Of a stretch of 64,000 nt of DNA, positions 44,111 through 54,590 are shown in pieces. Made by a program: the position numbers and the translations under genes. The stretch comes from Sinelater perroti (taxonomy: Eukaryota > Arthropoda > Insecta > Coleoptera > Elateridae). The notes beneath the pieces were generated by a model that worked only from the letters and a program-made list of their open reading frames with translations, did no database searches and was not told the DNA's origin. Numbering within the stretch: the stretch's first letter is position 1; each line of letters opens with the position of its first letter. The stretch spans positions 31,959,501 to 32,023,500 of the forward strand of contig JARFIY010000099.1 in the NCBI GenBank assembly GCA_036346155.1. Reading direction: 5' to 3'.

Positions 44111-46399
44111 GATTAAGCGAAATGTGTTGCTACACACACCGATGCCAACAAAATTATGACACAACACTGATCTGGTCAAATCGCTAGGTCACAAGAGGTA
44201 ATCCAAAATTCTAGCTAGTTAATTGTTTTTTACACTAAGAATCTTTTGCATCAAATATTTACTTTCTGAAGTAAACCTTTTTGTGAAGAGTGTCATTAAA
44301 GTTGCAAATTACATCAAAGACAAAGCATTACAGACATTTTCGAAAAATGTCTAAAGACTTGGGTTCTTTTTATGTAAATCTTCTTTATCACAGAAATAAG
44401 ATAACTTTTGCAAAATAGCATCCTGAAGTGTGTTTTGTACTTGCAGTTCTCTTTGAATTCGTTAGTTGGATTTTGAATTGTGAGGATGATATATTAATGT
44501 AATAATCGCCATGAATAAAATTAGCAGATTTATATAAAGAAACTTGACTTATAATAGATTTTAATTGGAAAAGAGAAAGTCGACTCATTTCAGTCCATTC
44601 AAGAACTCATAGCAGATATAGATAGCTAAGTATAATATGATAAAGTATGGCAAGTTTTTATAAACACTCAAGTCAGTTTGCATAATTTAAAATAATTCTG
44701 GGACTATTTCCCCGAGGAAATTCAAAAAACTTAAACAATTACAGATGAATACTGAATCCTATTTTAAATAATTCTTTTCAACATACTGATATTCCAACAA
44801 ACAAGCAAGAGAAACTTCTTGAAATACCAAGTGATTAAATGTTGAAAGCAGACTTTGTTTTCCAGAACCCAGACCAATTTTTTTTAAACCAAAAGGATGC
44901 AAATATATTCTAAGCCGGTTCAATTTGCAAAAATAAGAAATCGCATATAATTTAAAAATCACGTCATTGTGTGTGAATTGAATACAGAAGAGCGATCCAC
45001 ACTTTGGGAACCACTGATGTAAAATAAAGTGCATACAGAACGCAAAGCAAATAAAGTGTAATAAGTTACTATATATTTTAATAACACAATTGTTTCAAAG
45101 GTCTCCCGTCCCTACTTTTCTAACGAAACATATTGCCATCTTTTCTACTTATCCTATCTATTACACAATTTTAGCTACTAAATAAAGTAACATTTCGATC
45201 CTTTGAAAACGTCAGGTCGTTATAACGAGCTATCACAGCTACCTCGACCTTTTCAGCTGACTCCCGTCAACTCGGCGGAAAATGTTTGTTTAGGAACTAT
45301 TTCGTCGCAGCTGCACCGGCTGTCCCTCAGTTAGAAGTAATTGATTACAGCACTAGTTTGCCTTTGTTGCTGGCACGCAGCACGCAACCACCGCAGATAA
45401 CAAAACAACGCAAGATGACGCCGAGATAAAGGCCGCTTTGCGTTAATTTGGTAATTGCATGGGGTGAGAGCTCATTGCACGTGCAGGCCCTGTGGAAGTT
45501 CTCTCGAGATAACCTAAATAACGCAGGAGGCAGTTTAATTACTGGCCGCAACGCAAAAAGGCTTCATTAACACAGTGCAACAATTAAGATGTAACGCGTT
45601 TATGCTCTCCTTATTAATGTATTCAATGTTTAATGCGATTAAACTTGATCTTTATTTTCGAGATTTTATGGAATCAAACCAGCGTAGTAAGCGAAGCTCC
45701 ATTTTGCTGCAACGAGTCTACTAACTATCTAAACTTTCTCTCCTGAATCGTTTAATCATATGTTCTAAAGTTTGTTACATTGATAAATCGTATTTTGATA
45801 AGATATACCAAAGAGGCATTACCAACAAAAAATTTCTTTTCCAGGACTAAATATAATATTACGACAAGAGTTAACAAATTCAGTGTTTTCGTACAAAATT
45901 TATTATTACTGACGAAACAGCCTACTTAAACTATTTTTTATTAAAACTGCAGCACTACTAAAAACAATATAATAAAAAAAAAACTAAAGAAATTTGAGAA
46001 CATGTTCATATCTATATTCCGCGTTGTGTTTTGGAGCAAGCGGTCGTCTGTCGCGCTTCGATATGTAAGTGCCCGAAACGCTTCACCTGCTGTTTAAAGT
46101 GAGGCCTGGATTTTTAATATCAATACGAGTGATAATCGCTATCATTGATCGGAAGGTCTTTTTTATAACAGGGAAGTTATCATACAATTACTTTATATTA
46201 AATTGAACTCAAATATAAATTCATTTTAACGTAGTAATAATAAACTATAATCCATTTACAACCTAACTATACCCATCCCCAATACAAATTAACATACAAC
46301 AATAATCTCAAAGCCAAGCTTTTTACACCCCCTTCACTCCGTACCCACTAAACCCTTTCCACATACAGATGCCACATTCATATCTGAATAATCAACAAC
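44111..46399. other. No gene recognised; GC-richer island at about 45.2-45.6 kb
   Basis: AT-rich except for about 45200-45600, which has balanced composition, several CpG-containing words, CACGTGCAGG (an E-box-like CACGTG), TAATTACTGG and TAATTTGG cores, and no transposon motif. The antisense open frame at 45345-45551 has no recognisable domain. I regard the island as possible conserved non-coding DNA. The remainder shows nothing readable. Confidence 0.35.
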
Positions 46400-46571
46400 C
46401 CACTACGGACCTCCTAGCTTGTAACGATGCAGGAACTACAAAGAAAGATCCAAAAGCTCTGACAATCGAAGAACTGTCAAACACTCTTGGGCGACCATTC
46501 AAGAACATTTGCATCAGATTGGTAAAGTAAGCTGAGCAGGCGTTTGGGACCCGCATGCAATTTATTACTTC
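46400..46571 (+). pseudogene. Mariner transposase N-terminal fragment
   Basis: Across two frames it reads KKDPKALTIEELSNTLG then ATIQEHLHQIGKVS, a stop, and AGVWDPHAIYYF. This matches the mariner region LAxxLxVxxxTIxxHLHxLGKVxKxGxWVPHEL, the second helix-turn-helix and the WVPHEL block. It ends where the Tc1 family A copy 3 begins. Because that Tc1 copy lacks its left terminal repeat, the junction looks like the product of a deletion or rearrangement rather than a clean insertion. Confidence 0.62.
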
Positions 46572-48019
46572 AGTAGCACAAAAAAAATAAAAATATTAAC
46601 GTGCAAGGAGTATCTTCATTATTGAGCTTTAAGAAACAATTGCTATTGCATTAATCTGATGACGCGTTCAAAAAATATGCAACATAAACCGCGTTTTAAA
46701 GATCTTGCTAATTGGAACATACGTGCGCTACGACTGTGATTGGCAATCCAATAATTCATCTCAGTCATTTATCCGTTGACTTAAGTAAATAAGTGACGTA
46801 AATGCTCAAGTGAATCGCAAGAAAATGAAAACCGCAATGGCCGAACGAGCCCAATGAGTTGCATTGTTGAAATAGGGCCTCAGTTAGAAGGCCGTGGCAA
46901 ATCAACTAAATCTGAGTTAATCAGCTGTGTCGAGAGTGTGACGTCGGTACCGGGAAACCGCCGGTTACGTCCGCCGACAAGGAGGCGGCCATAGGCGCGT
47001 GACAACGGAGAGACGATCGATTTCTCGTCTCAATATCCTTCAGAAATTGACATATTACTGGCGCTGACTTCAAACAAGAGCTGAGTGTGGTCGCTAACGC
47101 AAGGACAGTGAGAAGAAGACTGAAGGCAGCAAACCTAACCCCCCCCCCCCCAATAAAAAAAACAACTACAGGTCCCAATCATCTCGATTGGGACGTCGAC
47201 CATTGGAGTTAAATATTATTCACCAATTGAGTCCAGGATATGCCTATATGGCAACGACAGGAGATGTCGGGTCTATAGAAAGCCAGGGGAGTAATTTACT
47301 CGTTGCTATATTCAAGAAACTGTCGCATATATGTTGCATGTTCTGAGCGGTCATTTCCATGTACAACAAAAACTGAGCGCACCACTACATTAGGGGCATT
47401 TTGGGAAAACATTTTCTGTTTGTGAGATTTGTTAGTAAAAACTTCATGCTAATGCACGACAATACGCGATGCCACAGCACGCGGGTAACCACTACCTACC
47501 TGACTAATGTCGGTATACCGAAAATGGACTGGCCTCTGTGTAGCCTAAACTTGAATCCAATTGAGCATGTTTGGGATGAGCTTAAGCCAGAGTCTGGACC
47601 AGAAATTTCAACCAAGGAGCGTGGTTGAACTGAGAGCGGCATTGATTGATGGGTGAGAAACAATCCCTTAAGACAGCAGAGCAAAAGTAATCCGATCCAT
47701 GCTTAATCGCTTGAAAAGTGCAATTAGAAGTACAGGTAGCGACACAATGTATTAAAAAATCATTAAATTAATTTCAACTAAGGATTTCACTTTTTTCCTT
47801 TCATAATCGCCTTTTGCCTTTCAACCTTTTTATTATATACATATTCTTAGGTCCATAACTTTGTTAGAATAGATCTGATTCCAATCAAAGTGGTATCATT
47901 TGAAACCACACATTTTTTAGGCTTTCAAACACTGAACTTTACTTGGAATGCTATAGGAGTGGATACACATTTCTGAAAACTCGAAGATGTTGCTGAGTCG
48001 ACTGTTTTGTTCTCAAGTG
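46572..48019 (+). mobile_element. Tc1-like transposon, family A copy 3 (left end lost)
   Basis: The right end is intact: CTCAAGTG followed by TA at 48020-48021, preceded by the reverse complement of CACTTGAGAACAAAACAGT. The left terminal repeat is absent, and similarity to copies 1 and 2 begins near CAGTAGCACAAAAAAAATAA. The transposase frame starts at the ATG at 46825 and is broken many times. Readable blocks include the helix-turn-helix remnant near 46860-46930, ADFKQELSVV, a 14-C homopolymer at 47138-47151 replacing the A-rich segment of the other copies, FTN plus shifted ESRI at about 47220, FVSKNFMLMHDNTRCHS and LNLNPIEHVWDELKPE (third catalytic Glu). The first catalytic position is Asn as in the sister copies. 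Confidence 0.83.
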
Positions 48020-48021
48020 TA

Positions 48022-49340
48022 ATTCCTTCGATTGCCCTCATGATTTTCATCACGGTGGCTTGCACTCTTTTAGTATTCTTCTGTTTCAGCATCTATGATT
48101 GGTAGCTGTATGTGAGAGTTAATATGAAAATTAATTTATACAAACCGAATATTGGTAACTCTTCACTTGTTCAACCCCCTTATTGTTTATTTTAATATCC
48201 AGGTTTTGCGGTGTTCTTGATAACAGCATACTTTTGTTTTGTCACAATTTGCCTAAATTCCATGTTTTGAAAGGATTTGTACCGTACATCTAGATCCTAT
48301 TGCAGACTATTTTTATTGTTAGCTACCAGCAGTAGATCATCAGCAAAAGCGAGCGCACTAATATATAGGGGAGCTAAGTTCCTGTCTTTCCATTCTTTCA
48401 TGATTTCATCTATCACCGTAATAAATAATAGCGTGCTTAATATGGCACCAAGTCTAACCCCTTTCGTTGTACTAAACTCTTCAGATGTTTCCTCTCCTAT
48501 TTTGCCAATATTTCTAGTGTTTTTGTAGAGAATCTTTACTGCGTCTGTAAGATATTCGCTTATGTGTTTTTGATGTAAGGCTTTCAAATTTCTGGTCTTG
48601 GAAGTGAGTTGATTGTTTGGAGTACATTAACAAATACTATAAACAGTGCTTTATCTTTCGCCATTTGTTTCTCTATTATTTGTCTTGCTATAAATATTTG
48701 ATCTTGAGCACTCCTGTGACTTTAAAATCCGCTCTGCTTTTCCGATAAGAAAAGCTGTATTTGTGTGCGTAGGCGTTTTTACAGTAATTCACTCGTATAC
48801 TTTCCCTGGTACACTTAGGAAAAGAAATGCCTCTATGGTTTTGGATTTCCTGTTATCCCCCTTTTTCAAAATTGACAAAATAATTGTGGTCCGCCAGTCA
48901 TCCAGTACTTATTTTTCGTAACAAGCCGGCTTTATTGATTATTTCTAAAAACATATTTTTACCTGTGTCACTTAAAAATATCGCCATTTTAGGAGCTATC
49001 AGGTGCGTTACTACTGCTTTCCCTAGTTTGACTATTCTAATAGCTTCCTCTAACTCTTCCATGTTACAAGGCCTTCGTGATCAACATTCTTTTAATCTAA
49101 TTCGAGTGGTTTTTCATCCTGATTTGCTCCTAAAAGCTTTTGAAATACTCCTTCCACCTCTTTAGTTTAAATTTTCTACCAGTCAGTACCTTCCCGCTTT
49201 TTTTAATTTGCTACGATATTTTTTTTAGCACGAAGAGTTTTTATCGCCCTATATAGCAGTTTTTGGTTTCCTGTACTGCTGTACTCCAATTTGTCGCTGA
49301 AGTCATCACTTGCACTGTTTTTTGAATTCAATAATTGCTC
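48022..49340 (-). pseudogene. LINE reverse transcriptase relic
   Basis: From right to left on the minus strand: LYRAIKTLRAKKNIV (49250), PLELD and MEELEEAIRIVKLGKAVV in frame pieces (49090-49010), GWMTTTIILSILKKGDNRKS (48900-48850), KALHQKHISEYLTDAVKILY (48587-48530), EEFSTTKGVRLGAILSTLLF (48490-48430, motif B with RQG changed to RLG), TVIDEIMKEW, ISALAFADDLLLVANNKNSL (48360-48300, motif C intact), and near its end KIMRAIEGI (48040). It is cut off at the right end of the Tc1 family A copy 3. Motif style resembles the relic at 31.1-32.9 kb. Clade not assigned. Confidence 0.74.
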
Positions 49341-49529
49341 TTTTTACATTTATTCTGGCTAATTTATATTCTTCATAATCTACTGCCTTATCTTTGCAAA
49401 TATTGTATAAAACATAGATCTAACATGATACCTTCACCTAAGCTATCCATCCCAGTGACGGTTGTGAAAGATTCAATTATGAGTATACAGGTAAATCTTA
49501 TGGCTCTAATTTTAAACGTGATATAGATG
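49341..49529. other. Junction between LINE relic and BovB element
   Basis: Unassigned sequence. It may include the first bases of the BovB 5' UTR (ATAGATGACAGCCCGTG begins near 49524), but the start cannot be fixed by eye. Confidence 0.35.
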
Positions 49530-49854
49530 ACAGCCCGTGTGGGGTTTCCAGTCCCCCATCGGACGCCTCCCCAGGTGGCGGATAGGGGAATGCCCAGTAG
49601 ATATGGTGGGTACCAGGGAAATAAAATACCTGGGGTGGATCAAAATTGGCTGACGACAGGCAGCGGTGTTGTTAGTACCGAAATAGGGTTACTGTAAGAT
49701 TATCTTCCTTAAAGGCTTATTATCGGAAACCTATGGGCGAGCATGGGTCATAGCACCGCGACGCAGAAAGCAAGGAGAAACTACTGCGCTACTTTCTCAA
49801 GTTCCAACAATCATGGCAACACAAAACCCTAATTTGGCCCCTAGTCCGTGGTAG

Positions 49855-51195
49855 GTTTTAAATAACCAAGGGGTGCTAAGAATCCCCACGTTAAAACAAG
49901 ATAGGCACCAACCAAATGTGGATAAAAAACAGAAAAAAAACACTAAAATTGGAACATGGAACGTAAGGAGCCTTTATATGGCTGGGAAGACACACAACGT
50001 AATTCAAGAAATGACTAGATTAAACATAGAAATTCTAGGAATATCAGAAACAAGATGGCAGAGATGTGGAAAAAGTGAAATTGATGACCATGTCATATAC
50101 TATGCAGGTCATAATGACACAAATCATCCGAATGGTGTTGCTATTATAGTCAACAAGGACATAAACAAATCTATAATCAACTGCATACCCTTTTCAGATC
50201 GTATAATATTACTACAACTAAAAGCATCACCAAAGAATATTAACATCTTCCAAATATATGCCCCGACAATGGAAAAACCAGATGCAGAAATAGAACAACT
50301 GTACGTGCACATAAATGAACTAAGAAAAAACATTAAAACAGGCGAAGTAACTATTATTATGGGCGACTTCAATGCTAAAGTGGGCCAAGGCAAAGTAGAA
50401 GATATTGTGGAAAAATATGGTTTGGGCGAACAAAACGATAGAGGAGAACGACTAATACAATTTTGCCAAGAAGAAAACATGGTCCTCATGAACACGTGGT
50501 TCAAGTTACCACCTAGGCGCCTCTATACATGGACGTCTCCACAACACACCCCGGAACACATGATAAGAAATCAAATAGATTATCTTCTAATTAACAAGAG
50601 ATATAGCAATGGACTAACAGGCGTTAGAACATATCCCGGAAGTGATGTGGCCTCAGACCATAATCCTGTTGTAGGAAACATTAACATACGTCTCAAAAAA
50701 CTACGAAAGCGATATAACAAGAAAATAGATTTACAGAAACTGAAAGAACCAGTCCACTGCATGCAATTGGCTCAGACTCTAAACGAAAATATAAAAGAAA
50801 GTGGAATACACGAATTAATAAATAATGTAATTACTGATGTAGACGATACAGACCGCACAGAGATTATCGAGTCTATCTGGAACAAAATAAAACTAGCCAT
50901 CACAAACACACAAAATACCATAACCGGACAAAATCGTAACAAAAATAAGAAACCATGGATGACATCAGAAATATTAACGTTAATGGACAACAGAAGAACA
51001 TACAAAAACAAAAATCAACCACAATATAAACAACTAAATAAACTAATACAAAAGAACATAAGGCAAGCGAAGTAACTATGGCTAAATGAGAAATGCAATG
51101 AAATAGAAGAATTAGAAAAGAGACACGATACTTTTAACCTACACAAAAAGATCAAAGAAACTATAGGAGGGGCTAAAAAATATAACTACAACAAA
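49855..51195 (+). pseudogene. BovB endonuclease domain and linker, interrupted by one stop
   Basis: The frame is open from 49855 (after TAG) with no good Met near its start; GTG at 49873 or an upstream start now lost are possible. Blocks: TKIGTWNVRSLYMAGK (catalytic Asn), LNIEILGISETRWQRCGKS (Glu), NIFQIYAPTMEKPD, IIMGDFNAKVGQG (Asp, Asn), RLYTWTSPQH, QIDYLLINKR, and SDVASDHNPVVG (Asp-His). All catalytic positions are kept. The linker NRNKNKKPWMTSEILTLMDN and RRTYKNKNQPQYKQL leads to an in-frame TAA at 51073-51075, after which the same frame continues with LWLNEKCNEIEELEKRHDTF and NLHKKIKETIGG, the conserved BovB linker. Confidence 0.9.
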
Positions 51196-52797
51196 ATGTT
51201 AAATAACGACAACCAACTAATCACAAGCAAAGAAGATCTAAAAGACGTATGGGAAGAATATATAAAACAGACCTTTGAAGATGTGAGAACTGAACAACAT
51301 ATAACAACAACGGAGCATGCACCAAGTGAAACAACAAGCGTAATACGAAATTCTAAAAACGGCAAAGCAGCTGGACCAGACCAGATTCATAACGAATTTT
51401 TGAAACTTATAAATGAAGAAAACATAACATTACCTACTAATATTTTTAATGCAATCTATCAAACTGGCAAAATGCCTTCTGATTGGACGACATCGAAGTT
51501 TATCACTAAACCCAAAAAACCCAACGCAAATAAATGCGATGATTTTCGACTCATAAGCCTGATGAGCCACGTTCTCAAGTTATTTCTAAAAATTGTACAC
51601 CGTAGGATATATCAGAAATGTGAAATAGATCTGAGCGACTCCCAATTTGGATTTAGAAAAGGGTTTGGTACCAGAGCCTGCCAGTTCTGCTACAAAAATG
51701 CCGTGACCAACAAAAAGATATTCACGTGTGTTTCATCGACTATGAAAAAGCCTTCGTCCTTGTAAAGCACGACGAACTATTGAGAGTACTGACTGAGAAA
51801 GGACTTGATCAAGAAGACATAATAGCTATTAGAAACCTATACTGGAACCAAAACGCCACAGTGAGAATAGATAATGAAAATACGGAAGCTACCACAATTA
51901 AAAGAGGAGTGAGGCAAGGTTGCATCCTCTCACCACTATTATTTAATATTTATTCAGAGATAGTTTTCGCCAAAGCCCTAGAAAACTCCGAAGACGGAAT
52001 AAAAATAAACGGTAAACTTTTTAATAACATAAGGTATGCTGACGACATCGCAATAATCTCAGATAGTCTAGAAGGACTACAACGGCTGATGGATGCAGTA
52101 AGCCATGAAGCAGACGCAATAGAGTTAAAGATGAACACTAAAAAGACAAAATACATGATTTTCAGCAAAACCCCAATAGCACAAACACAACTTATAATAT
52201 ATAATCGACAAATAGAGAATGTACGAAAAATCAAATACCTGGGAAGCTGTCTGACAGAAAATGGAGACCCAGAAAAAGGAAATAAAAATAAGAATAGAAA
52301 CAGCGAGGTCAGCATTCCAAAAACTCAAGAAACTACTTACCAACCGCAGTCTTCATCTTACAACCAGATACAAATTTGTGCAGTGCTACATATACTCAAT
52401 ACTATTATATGGTGCTGAAGCGTGGACCCTCAAGGCTAATACAGAAAAGAGAAAACAAGCTTTTGAGTACTGGATGTTTAGAAGAATGCTATGTATATCT
52501 TGGACGGAGCATATCATAAACGAAGAGGTTCTGAGACGAATGAACAGAAGAAATGAACTCCTATTAACTATTAAAAAAAGAAAAACAGCTTATCTTGGAC
52601 ATTTATATCGGAATGACAAATACAATACATTGCAGCTCATTATGGAAGGAAAAGTTGAAGGCAGAAGAGGGCGAGGTGGCAGGAGATGCTCCTGGCTTAA
52701 AAAAATTAGATATTGGACCCATATGAATACACATGAGTTGATAAGAGCCACTAAAGACAGACAAAATTTTGCCTCGATTGTTGCCAACATTCAATAA
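51196..52797 (+). pseudogene. BovB reverse transcriptase domain, two frameshifts
   Basis: Blocks: RNSKNGKAAGPDQIHNEFLK, PSDWTTSKFITKPKKPNANK, DFRLISLMSHVLKLFLKIVH, SQFGFRKGFGTRA. Near 51670-51690 the frame shifts to LLQKCRDQQKDIHVCFIDYE (motif A Asp kept, the following AFD is AFV), GVRQGCILSPLLFNIYSE (motif B), NNIRYADDIAIISDS (motif C, both Asp kept) and KIKYLGSCLTENGDPEK. One extra G at 52278-52279 causes the second shift, after which ARSAFQKLKKLLTNRSLHL, YSILLYGAEAWTLK, FRRMLCISWTEHI and EGRRGRGGRRCSWLKKIRYW follow to the stop. The C-terminal GRRG and WL blocks are typical of RTE-BovB. Confidence 0.92.
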
Positions 52798-52876
52798 TGA
52801 ATAAGGCACTTTAAGAAGATAGATGACAGATGCAATAACTTATTTAAATTCTGATACAATTGTTATTTTCTAATAC

Positions 52877-53386
52877 TGGGGTAGTGCAAAAGTTTTTTCG
52901 TATTTTAATATCAATTTTTTCATATTATGAAAAACGCACAAAATTAAAAGTCAAAATGTATACACTACAGTATCCGTCTAGCTGCTAGCCAAGTCTCCTA
53001 TGTCTTGTTGGTGCCTCTCTTGTGGCTTGGAATAAAAAAAACTGATACAAGAAAGGTGTTTTATATTTCCTGAGTTAGCAAACTGATATCTGGCCAAAAA
53101 GTGAGCCATAAAGATGGTGCCAAATCAGAACTATAGACAGGGTGCAGAACAGCTCCATTCCATCGAGTTTCCTTAATTAATTTCTGCAGGGTTCTTTGGG
53201 GGTCTGGCATTATCTATCCATCTGCAGCAGCACCAGTCTTCGACTGACCATACTGAGGTATCGTTGTTCCAAGATGATATAAATAAACGGCCACAATTTG
53301 AACCTGGAGATTTATCAAGCACGTTCAACAGTTTATTTAGGGCCAAATCTAACAACTCAAAATGCGAAAAATCTTTTGCACCACCC
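52877..53386 (-). mobile_element. Short mariner-derived element with inverted ends
   Basis: The ends are near-perfect inverted repeats of about 27 bp. The left is GGGTAGTGCAAAAGTTTTTT followed by CGTATTTT, and the reverse complement of the right is GGGTGGTGCAAAAGATTTTT followed by CGCATTTT. TA follows the right end, the left has TG in its place, and TAATAC is present on both sides. On the minus strand a transposase remnant reads WIDNARP (second catalytic Asp, as in HHDNARPH), KLIKETRWNGAVLH, PVYSSDLAPS (third catalytic Asp region, YSPDLAPSD) and KRGTNKTxETW near the C-terminus. The first half of the gene is deleted. Total length is about 0.5 kb against about 1.3 kb for a full mariner. Confidence 0.8.
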
Positions 53387-53399
53387 TAATACGTGTCGC

Positions 53400-54590
53400 T
53401 TACTATTTATAAGTATTGGAACTTCCTGGTTTTAGAATCAACGCAAAAACCTTCAAAACCAAATATAACACAAACAACTTTTGATTATCTAACAGCGCAG
53501 TGTCTCGGCGCCTCGTCCAAACAGCTAACGCTATTAAAGCTGCACATATCTGTGCAGCGAACAAGCAGCTCCTATTATCAACTCTGCCGAACAAAGTTAG
53601 CAACAACAAAACGTACGCGAGCTATAACAGTTTCGGTTATCACATACCTCCTTCCAGATATTATAATGGCTCAGGAAGCACCCCACCTCTCCTAGCGTCA
53701 TGGGCCTGCAACAAAGCTCATTTCAAATGGAGTTCCATTAACAGAAAAATTACTCATTTCACTGGCGCTATTGAGCGCCAGCGCTGACCAGCTCTTTATT
53801 TCGTGCCGTCGCAGCAGCATGGCGCGCAAATTAATCCCGTTAGTAGCTGCTCTGTAATAAGGGACAATGAAGTACTAGGAATTTGTTCACGAACTGAGCA
53901 CATGTCGTAATTGCCTCTAAACCGTTCGTGATACTTAACGGAATTACGCCGTCGCGCGCGGCGTTATAGCCACCGATATTAACGCAAAGCCGTTTAAATG
54001 CAATTAATTTGCACGGAGCGTTTGGGTTCCAAAAAGCGGGATTTACGCCTAAACACTTCAGCTGAAATTATAATTATGCTGGAGCTTTATTAAATAAACA
54101 ACTTGCAAGAAATAATTTAGAATTAAATTTAATAAGGAAAGACATGATTCTGACGTTCGGAGGTACGTCAGGATCGCTTCATATATAACAAAAAACACGC
54201 GTTTTCAGAAATTACTGCTTCATGGAATGAACGTTCCATGGTGATATTACATTGTACACACCCTTAACCAGGCAATGTAGGAAATATTACTCCGCATGCA
54301 TCCTTAGGATCATAAATTAAAGGCAACAGGGATAAATCTTAAAATTTAAACAAACCAAATTTCTTCATTACAGGAGTATTATAATTCTTCTATGTTGTAC
54401 TTTAGTTAGTTTCAATACCTACGTCTACATTTTTTCTTCGGCTTTAACATTACCACTTTAGACACTAAACATTTTAATATAAATATACTTTCTAATTACA
54501 GGCAGGCACAGTAAACATGGTATGAGACTTATCGGTTTTGCAGCAAGAAAAAAATTAAAAAACGGAAATGGAGTGGGAGACACAAACCAG
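53400..54590. other. GC-richer unique island (53.48-54.07 kb), then AT-rich DNA
   Basis: The first part has balanced composition and several self-complementary words, including an 8-bp hairpin CTGGCGCT-ATTG-AGCGCCAG (53762-53781) and ACGCCG-TCGCGCG-CGGCGT (53946-53964). TAATTAATTTGCACGG-like homeodomain-type words also occur. Two overlapping open frames (53393-53695 and 53500-53787) have no recognisable domain and no splice logic. I read it as possible conserved non-coding DNA. The AT-rich part to 54590 shows nothing. Confidence 0.35.

Larger units (their letters stand above)
49530..52840 (+). mobile_element. RTE-BovB retrotransposon, nearly complete
   Basis: About 340 bp of GC-richer 5' UTR (CCAGGTGGCGG, CCTGGGGTGGATC, CATAGCACCGCGACGC) is followed by one long original ORF with an apurinic-type endonuclease and a reverse transcriptase. 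The coding part ends at 52797 and is followed by a short 3' UTR containing AGATAGATGACAGATG, in keeping with the simple-repeat tails of BovB elements. Lesions are few: one in-frame stop and two frameshifts. A mariner-derived short element lies just downstream (52877-53386). Much older BovB sequence is at 33.1-35.2 kb on the other strand. Confidence 0.9.

Noticed and set aside
44096..44179. Extension of Jockey ORF1 upstream to the Met at 44179
   Set aside because: The sequence beyond 44095 is the target-site duplication and host flank, so the apparent start is accidental.
53393..53787. Two overlapping + strand frames of about 95-100 residues
   Set aside because: No domain, no splice logic and mutual overlap. 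The region looks like non-coding unique DNA.
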